Part shown: positions 59,931 through 64,000 of the stretch, in pieces
How positions within the stretch are numbered: the stretch's first letter is position 1
How the letters are laid out: each line of letters starts with the position of its first letter
NCBI RefSeq assembly: GCF_013376455.1
Contig: NZ_CP045504.1
Location: 2,439,001 to 2,503,000, forward strand
Reading direction: 5' to 3'
DNA: 64,000 nucleotides
Source of the DNA: Desulfolutivibrio sulfodismutans DSM 3696
GTDB lineage: Bacteria; Desulfobacterota; Desulfovibrionia; Desulfovibrionales; Desulfovibrionaceae
Notes under the pieces: generated by a model
Database searches by the model: none
Seen by the model: the letters and a program-made list of their open reading frames with translations, nothing else
Told to the model about the DNA's origin: nothing
Position numbers and translations under genes: made by a program

Positions 59931-61208
59931 TCAACGCCTCCGGAGCCTGTCCCGAAGCGCGAAGATCTCCCGGGCCAGGCGCTCAAGGTAGGCGGTGCGG
60001 GGCTGGGAATAAAAACGGGGAGTCAGGAGATCGTCGTCCGGATCAAGCACGCCCTGGCGCACGGCCAGTTCCCGGATGGCGGTATGCGGCTCGATGCGAA
60101 GACCCGAAAAATGCGGATGCAGGCGCGGCCCCATGCGCAGCCTGGCCAGGGCGCAAAAGGCCAGCATGCGCGCAAAGGCCCCGGGTGTCTGGCCAGGCGG
60201 ATTGCAAAAGAAATTGCAGCTGACCTCAACCCCGGGCGTATCGCGCAACAGCGCCATGGCCCGGCGGATATCGGCCAGGGTCTGGCTCTTGCCCAGCCGT
60301 CGCAAGGCCTCGGCGGAAAAGCCGTCCGGCGAAAGCAGCACATGGTCGCATCCGGCCGCCACCGCCAGATCGAGGAACCCCCTGTCCAGCCACTTCTCGC
60401 TAAACCATGCGGACCAGGACAGGCGCGCCCCGCTCCGGATGATCTCGCGACACACGGCCTCGGCGTGGGGCCGTGGCATGTTGAAGACGGAATCCACGAA
60501 GGTGAAGCGCCGCGCCCCGAGCGCCGCCAGGCGGGCCACCTCCTGCCCCACCTGGGCGGGGGACTTCAGGCGCAGCTCCCGGCCGTTGAGAAACCCGTAG
60601 GGGCAATAGACGCAGGTGAGCGGACAGCCGCGCTTGGTCTCGACGCCAAGCGGTTCGGCCATGCTATCCCGGCCGTAGTCCCCGACCGCAAAGGCGGAGG
60701 CGTCCGGCGAGACCAGATGGCGCGGGGGTTTGGCGGGGCCGCTGAAACGCACCTCCCCGTCCCGGCGGTAATAGACCGACGGGACCGACCCCGGATCGCC
60801 GAGCCGGGCCAAAAGATCCGGCAGGGCATGTTCCCCTTCGCCCAGGACGCCGAAATCGAACTCCGGCACGTCGCGCATGACCGCTGCGGCAAAAAGCGAA
60901 AAGCCCGCGCCGCCCACGAGAAGCGGCCCGGACATGCCCTGCCGGAGTTGGCGCGCCAGACGCTTGAAGTCCTCGTAGTAGCTGGTCTTGGTGAAGGGGG
61001 AATCGAGGTTTCGCAGCGACACCCCCGCTGCCTCCGGGCGAAAGCCTTCCAGCACGCGCGAAAGCTCCCCCCAGGGATCGGAGCAGATATTGAGGTCCAG
61101 AGTGCGCACCTGGTGCTCCTGGAGGCAGGCCGCCAGGCAGGCCAGTCCCAGCGGATAGACCAGGATGTCCCGATCCGAGACGTAGGCCTGGACGAGCAAC
61201 ACCCTCAT
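59931..61208 (-). CDS. B12-binding radical SAM enzyme (row member 3)
   Basis: 425 residues. N-terminal Rossmann-like B12-type domain (RVLLVQAYVSDRDILVYPLGLACLAACL, FDFGVLGEGEHALPDLL), then CPLTCVYC (near residue 191) and FTFVDSVFN. The region after it matches the HSDGFSAEALRRLG-like barrel end. Coupled upstream by a four-base overlap. The acyltransferase start lies two to six bases from its stop. Likely methyl transfer, ring contraction or rearrangement on lipid or sugar; target unknown. Confidence 0.88.
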   Translation of the reverse strand: MRVLLVQAYVSDRDILVYPLGLACLAACLQEHQVRTLDLNICSDPWGELSRVLEGFRPEAAGVSLRNLDSPFTKTSYYEDFKRLARQLRQGMSGPLLVGGAGFSLFAAAVMRDVPEFDFGVLGEGEHALPDLLARLGDPGSVPSVYYRRDGEVRFSGPAKPPRHLVSPDASAFAVGDYGRDSMAEPLGVETKRGCPLTCVYCPYGFLNGRELRLKSPAQVGQEVARLAALGARRFTFVDSVFNMPRPHAEAVCREIIRSGARLSWSAWFSEKWLDRGFLDLAVAAGCDHVLLSPDGFSAEALRRLGKSQTLADIRRAMALLRDTPGVEVSCNFFCNPPGQTPGAFARMLAFCALARLRMGPRLHPHFSGLRIEPHTAIRELAVRQGVLDPDDDLLTPRFYSQPRTAYLERLAREIFALRDRLRRR

Positions 61209-62689
61209 GGCCGGAAAAACCTCCGCTTAAGACGCCGCAGCGCCGTGAAAATCCCGGCCCAGGCAGGCTTGAACGCATCGCCGCCAAACGCCGCCGCCAC
61301 CGGCCGCCAGGCCAGAAATCGCAACAGGGGCGAGGGAAAACGGCCCCCCCGGGCCATGGTCAGAAGCAGGTTGTGGTAGCCGGGCGCCCGCTCTTCGTAG
61401 CTCTTGCGGTAGATTTCCGGCGGCTCGCCATGCATGAACCCAGCCTCCCTGGCCTGGAGTTCCAGGCCCGTGCCCGGGAAAAACGTCAGGGAAAAAAGCT
61501 GGAGGCGGAAGGGCTTGGGCATCCGCGCCACCAGGGCCACGGTCTGGCGCTTGTCCTCGGCGGTCTCGAAGGGCGCGTCCAGGATGATGTCGTACAGGGG
61601 CGGCATCATCCGCCGCCTGTGGGCATGGATGCAGTTCATGGCCGATAAAATGCGCTCGTTGGTCATGGACGCCCGGTTGTAGAGCTTCTGGATGCGCGGG
61701 CTGCCGGTCTGCACCCCCATTTGCAGGGAAAAAAGGCCCGCATCCATGAGGATGTCCATCTTCTCGGCGGCCAACGTCAGCGGGCTGGTCAGGCAGGAAA
61801 AGGGCAGGCCGATGCGCTCACGGTACTGACCGAAGAACTCCCGCATGGCCTTCCCCGGCATGCTGGTCAGGGCGTCGTCCGAAAACCAGACGAACTCGAT
61901 AAACGGCATGGCCCGCCTGGCCGCCTCAAGTTCCTGCATGACATGGTCGGCCGTGCGCCAGCGCACGGGGGGGGAGTCCGGGTACATGGTTCGCAAGGCG
62001 TCGTTGGCGCAGTAGGAGCAGCGATGCGGGCAGCCCCGGCCGGTCAGGGTCTGGTAACCGATGCGGCCGTAGAGGGAGGACAGCGAGGCCCCGGCCATGA
62101 ACTGGCGCTGGCGGGCAAGGTTCAGGGGCTCGATGCGGCTGCCGTCAAGCACGAAATGGCCCTCAAGGGCATAGTCCGGGGCAGGCAGGCGATCCAGCTC
62201 CCGCACCAGGGGACGCGGCGGCACGCCCGGCCCGCTCCCGGCCCGCCTGTCCCATATGCCGGGGATGGCCCGGGTATCCCCGCCCCAGACAAGGGCCCGG
62301 GCCAGATCCACGAGGGCCTGTTCGCCCTCGCCCACGCAGACGAAGTCCGCATATTCCAGGCATTCCTGCGGCCGCAGCGTGGGATGCACCCCGCCCCAGA
62401 CCACCGGAATCCGGCCCGCTTGGCGCAGATGCCGGGTGATCTGCACGGCGTTGTCGAAAGAGTTGGTCATAAGGCTGATGCCGATGAGACCGGCGTCCAC
62501 GCACAGTGCGGCGAGCTGCTCCAGGACCGCCTGGGGATATCGATCCGGCCCCGCAGCGCCGTCCTCGGAGGCCCTGTCGGGCAGAAAGACCATCCGGGCC
62601 TCAATCCCTGCCCGGCGCAGACAGGCCGACAGCGTACGCAGCCCGAAGGCCGTGAGGTCGGGATAGGGAGAGACAAGGACGACGATCAT
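61205..62689 (-). CDS. B12-binding radical SAM enzyme (row member 2)
   Basis: 494 residues. VVLVSPYPDLTAFGLRTLSACLR, VVWGGVHPTLRPQECLEYADFVCVGEGEQAL (the B12-type domain), then CPHRCSYC near residue 220, WFSDDALTSMP, and LFFPGTGLELQ-like C-terminal region. It is a clear paralogue of the partial protein at 62686-64000 (VWGGVHxTLRPxExL, VCVGEGExAL). Four-base overlaps at both ends show it is translated with its neighbours. Confidence 0.89.
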   Translation of the reverse strand: MIVVLVSPYPDLTAFGLRTLSACLRRAGIEARMVFLPDRASEDGAAGPDRYPQAVLEQLAALCVDAGLIGISLMTNSFDNAVQITRHLRQAGRIPVVWGGVHPTLRPQECLEYADFVCVGEGEQALVDLARALVWGGDTRAIPGIWDRRAGSGPGVPPRPLVRELDRLPAPDYALEGHFVLDGSRIEPLNLARQRQFMAGASLSSLYGRIGYQTLTGRGCPHRCSYCANDALRTMYPDSPPVRWRTADHVMQELEAARRAMPFIEFVWFSDDALTSMPGKAMREFFGQYRERIGLPFSCLTSPLTLAAEKMDILMDAGLFSLQMGVQTGSPRIQKLYNRASMTNERILSAMNCIHAHRRRMMPPLYDIILDAPFETAEDKRQTVALVARMPKPFRLQLFSLTFFPGTGLELQAREAGFMHGEPPEIYRKSYEERAPGYHNLLLTMARGGRFPSPLLRFLAWRPVAAAFGGDAFKPAWAGIFTALRRLKRRFFRP

Positions 62690-64000
62690 TCCCCCATCCT
62701 CCCGCGCGACCCCGGTTCCCCTCCAAGACGGGCGGCCAGCCAGGCCCCGACGCGACGCCAGTCGCCCTGCAGCATGGCCCGTACGCCCTTGCAGGCCAGA
62801 CGGAACGCCTCCCCGGCCACGTACCCCAGCCGGTAAAACCAGACCGGTTTGGCGCGCCCGAACCAGGCCGCCAGCCCCGGCCGCAGGAGAAGCCGCATGA
62901 CCGGCTCGGGGAGGTTTTGAAAGGTCAAGAGGTAGAGCAGAAACCCAGGATAGGTGCGATGCGGCGGGACATGGAACGGCCGACGGTAGACCTGGGCCGT
63001 CTCGTCCTGAAGCAGCCCCTCGGCCACGGCCCGGGCGTGCAATGCCGTACCCGGAAAAAAAACCAGGCTGGAGATGGCCAGGCCGTAAGGCTTGGGCAGG
63101 TTGGCCAGAAGCCGCACCGTGTCCATCAGATCGTCATGCGTCTCCCAGGGCGAGTCGATGATCACATGATAGACCGGCGGCAGAAGCCGCGCCCGGCGCG
63201 ATGCGATCATGCGGCCGCAGGACTCGATGCGCGCCACGCTTTCCTTGCGCCGGAATATGCGGCGTATCCTTTCGCTGCCGGTCTGCACGCCCATTTCCAC
63301 AAAGCACAGCCCGGCATCCAGAAGCAAATCGAGCTTGCCTGCGTCCAGGGTGGCCGGGCTGGCTTGACAATAGAACGGCAGCCCCACCCGGCGGGCGTAC
63401 AGGACGGCGAATTCCTCGAACCAGGACAGGGGCTTGGCGAAAAAGGTGTCGTCGAAAAACTGCACCGCCGCAACCGATGGGAAGCGGCCAAGCGCGGCCA
63501 CAAGCTCGGCAATGACATGCTCCGGACTGCGGTGGCGGAAAAAGGGGACGGGGTCGGCCGCATGCAGGGCCTTGACCGTGGGCACATTGCAGTAGGCACA
63601 GTTGTGGGGGCAACCCCGGTCGGCCATGGTGCGGTAAACGCGGCGCAGCGTCCCCTTCGGGCCGGGGACCAGGGGCAAAAGGCGCTCCATCAGGGGCGCA
63701 TCTAGGACGCGGGCGGCCTTTCCCGGGGCGATGAGATAGTGCTGCTCACAGGAAAAATCAAACGGCGGCAGGCTGTCCAGATCGGCGGTCAGGGGGGCTG
63801 GGGCGAAATCCGGCGACGGCGCGGACGCCGTGCCGCTTCGACAATGGATTCCGGGCGGCAGGACCGCGCCCTCACCGGCAGGAAGGGGTAGCCACGCCAG
63901 GGCGGCCAGGGCTTTTTCGCCTTCACCCACGCAGACGAAATCGGCGTGCAAAAGGGCCTCGGCAGGACGCAGCGTGGCATGCACCCCGCCCCACACGACG
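62686..64000 (-). CDS. B12-binding radical SAM enzyme (row member 1, cut by the window edge)
   Basis: At least 438 residues, open to the last base; its start lies outside the window. Visible parts are the end of the B12-type domain (VVWGGVHATLRPAEALLHADF), the cluster motif CPHNCAYC, FFDDTFFAKPLSWFEEF, and VQTGSERIRRIFRRK, a sequence type seen in its downstream paralogue (VQTGSPRIQKLY). First seen of three consecutive coupled radical SAM genes on the minus strand. Confidence 0.87.
   Translation of the reverse strand, partial: VVWGGVHATLRPAEALLHADFVCVGEGEKALAALAWLPLPAGEGAVLPPGIHCRSGTASAPSPDFAPAPLTADLDSLPPFDFSCEQHYLIAPGKAARVLDAPLMERLLPLVPGPKGTLRRVYRTMADRGCPHNCAYCNVPTVKALHAADPVPFFRHRSPEHVIAELVAALGRFPSVAAVQFFDDTFFAKPLSWFEEFAVLYARRVGLPFYCQASPATLDAGKLDLLLDAGLCFVEMGVQTGSERIRRIFRRKESVARIESCGRMIASRRARLLPPVYHVIIDSPWETHDDLMDTVRLLANLPKPYGLAISSLVFFPGTALHARAVAEGLLQDETAQVYRRPFHVPPHRTYPGFLLYLLTFQNLPEPVMRLLLRPGLAAWFGRAKPVWFYRLGYVAGEAFRLACKGVRAMLQGDWRRVGAWLAARLGGEPGSRGRMGE

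Overview
The window is chromosomal DNA of a GC-rich, Gram-negative, probably anaerobic bacterium. It most resembles the Desulfovibrionales (Desulfovibrio in the broad sense): a Desulfovibrio-type trimeric porin, CGGC and FmdE proteins, a NifX-ferredoxin fusion, DUF362 with iron-sulfur clusters, many radical SAM enzymes and a KDO/LPS pathway. This assignment is inferred from gene content, not from a marker gene. No rRNA, tRNA or CRISPR array was found.

Left part (1-16,000). After the tail of a small membrane protein come a saccharopine-dehydrogenase-like reductase, a secreted carboxylesterase and a two-gene RND efflux system (adaptor lipoprotein plus a 1203-residue pump). A bidirectional terminator separates these from a minus-strand nitrogen-nutrient module: porin, periplasmic asparaginase, aspartate 4-decarboxylase and AspT antiporter. 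Together these could turn asparagine into alanine, ammonia and CO2 while building a proton gradient. Next, 14,664-23,652 holds a complete Liv-type ABC importer interleaved with two CoA ligases and an ACT/CBS sensor-like protein, probably for import and activation of an organic acid or amino-acid-derived compound.

Middle (24,000-45,000). A two-subunit sodium:solute symporter is followed by a CBS/DUF294 regulator. Then comes a plus-strand metal-related block: CGGC, metallo-beta-lactamase fold, CGGC and NifX-ferredoxin genes, an AT-rich promoter, a FecBCD-type importer and an FmdE protein. It ends at an AT-rich islet with an orphan gene and an intact IS5-family element. After it come cheW, a cold-shock gene with a terminator, an antibiotic-monooxygenase-like protein, the kdsA-kdsB-kdsD operon for KDO, a SLOG-fold protein and a large MscS channel that carries a perfect inverted repeat inside its coding sequence.

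Right part (45,000-64,000). A decayed TRAP permease borders a cell-envelope glycan or glycolipid island: flippase, two glycosyltransferases, a priming sugar transferase, a phosphodiesterase-type enzyme, a flavin mutase-like protein, a DUF362 ferredoxin, an acyltransferase and six radical SAM enzymes, four of them with a recognisable or likely B12-binding N-terminal domain. Many genes overlap by a few bases, so they form tightly coupled operons. The row of three B12-type radical SAM genes leading into the acyltransferase is the most unusual arrangement in the window.
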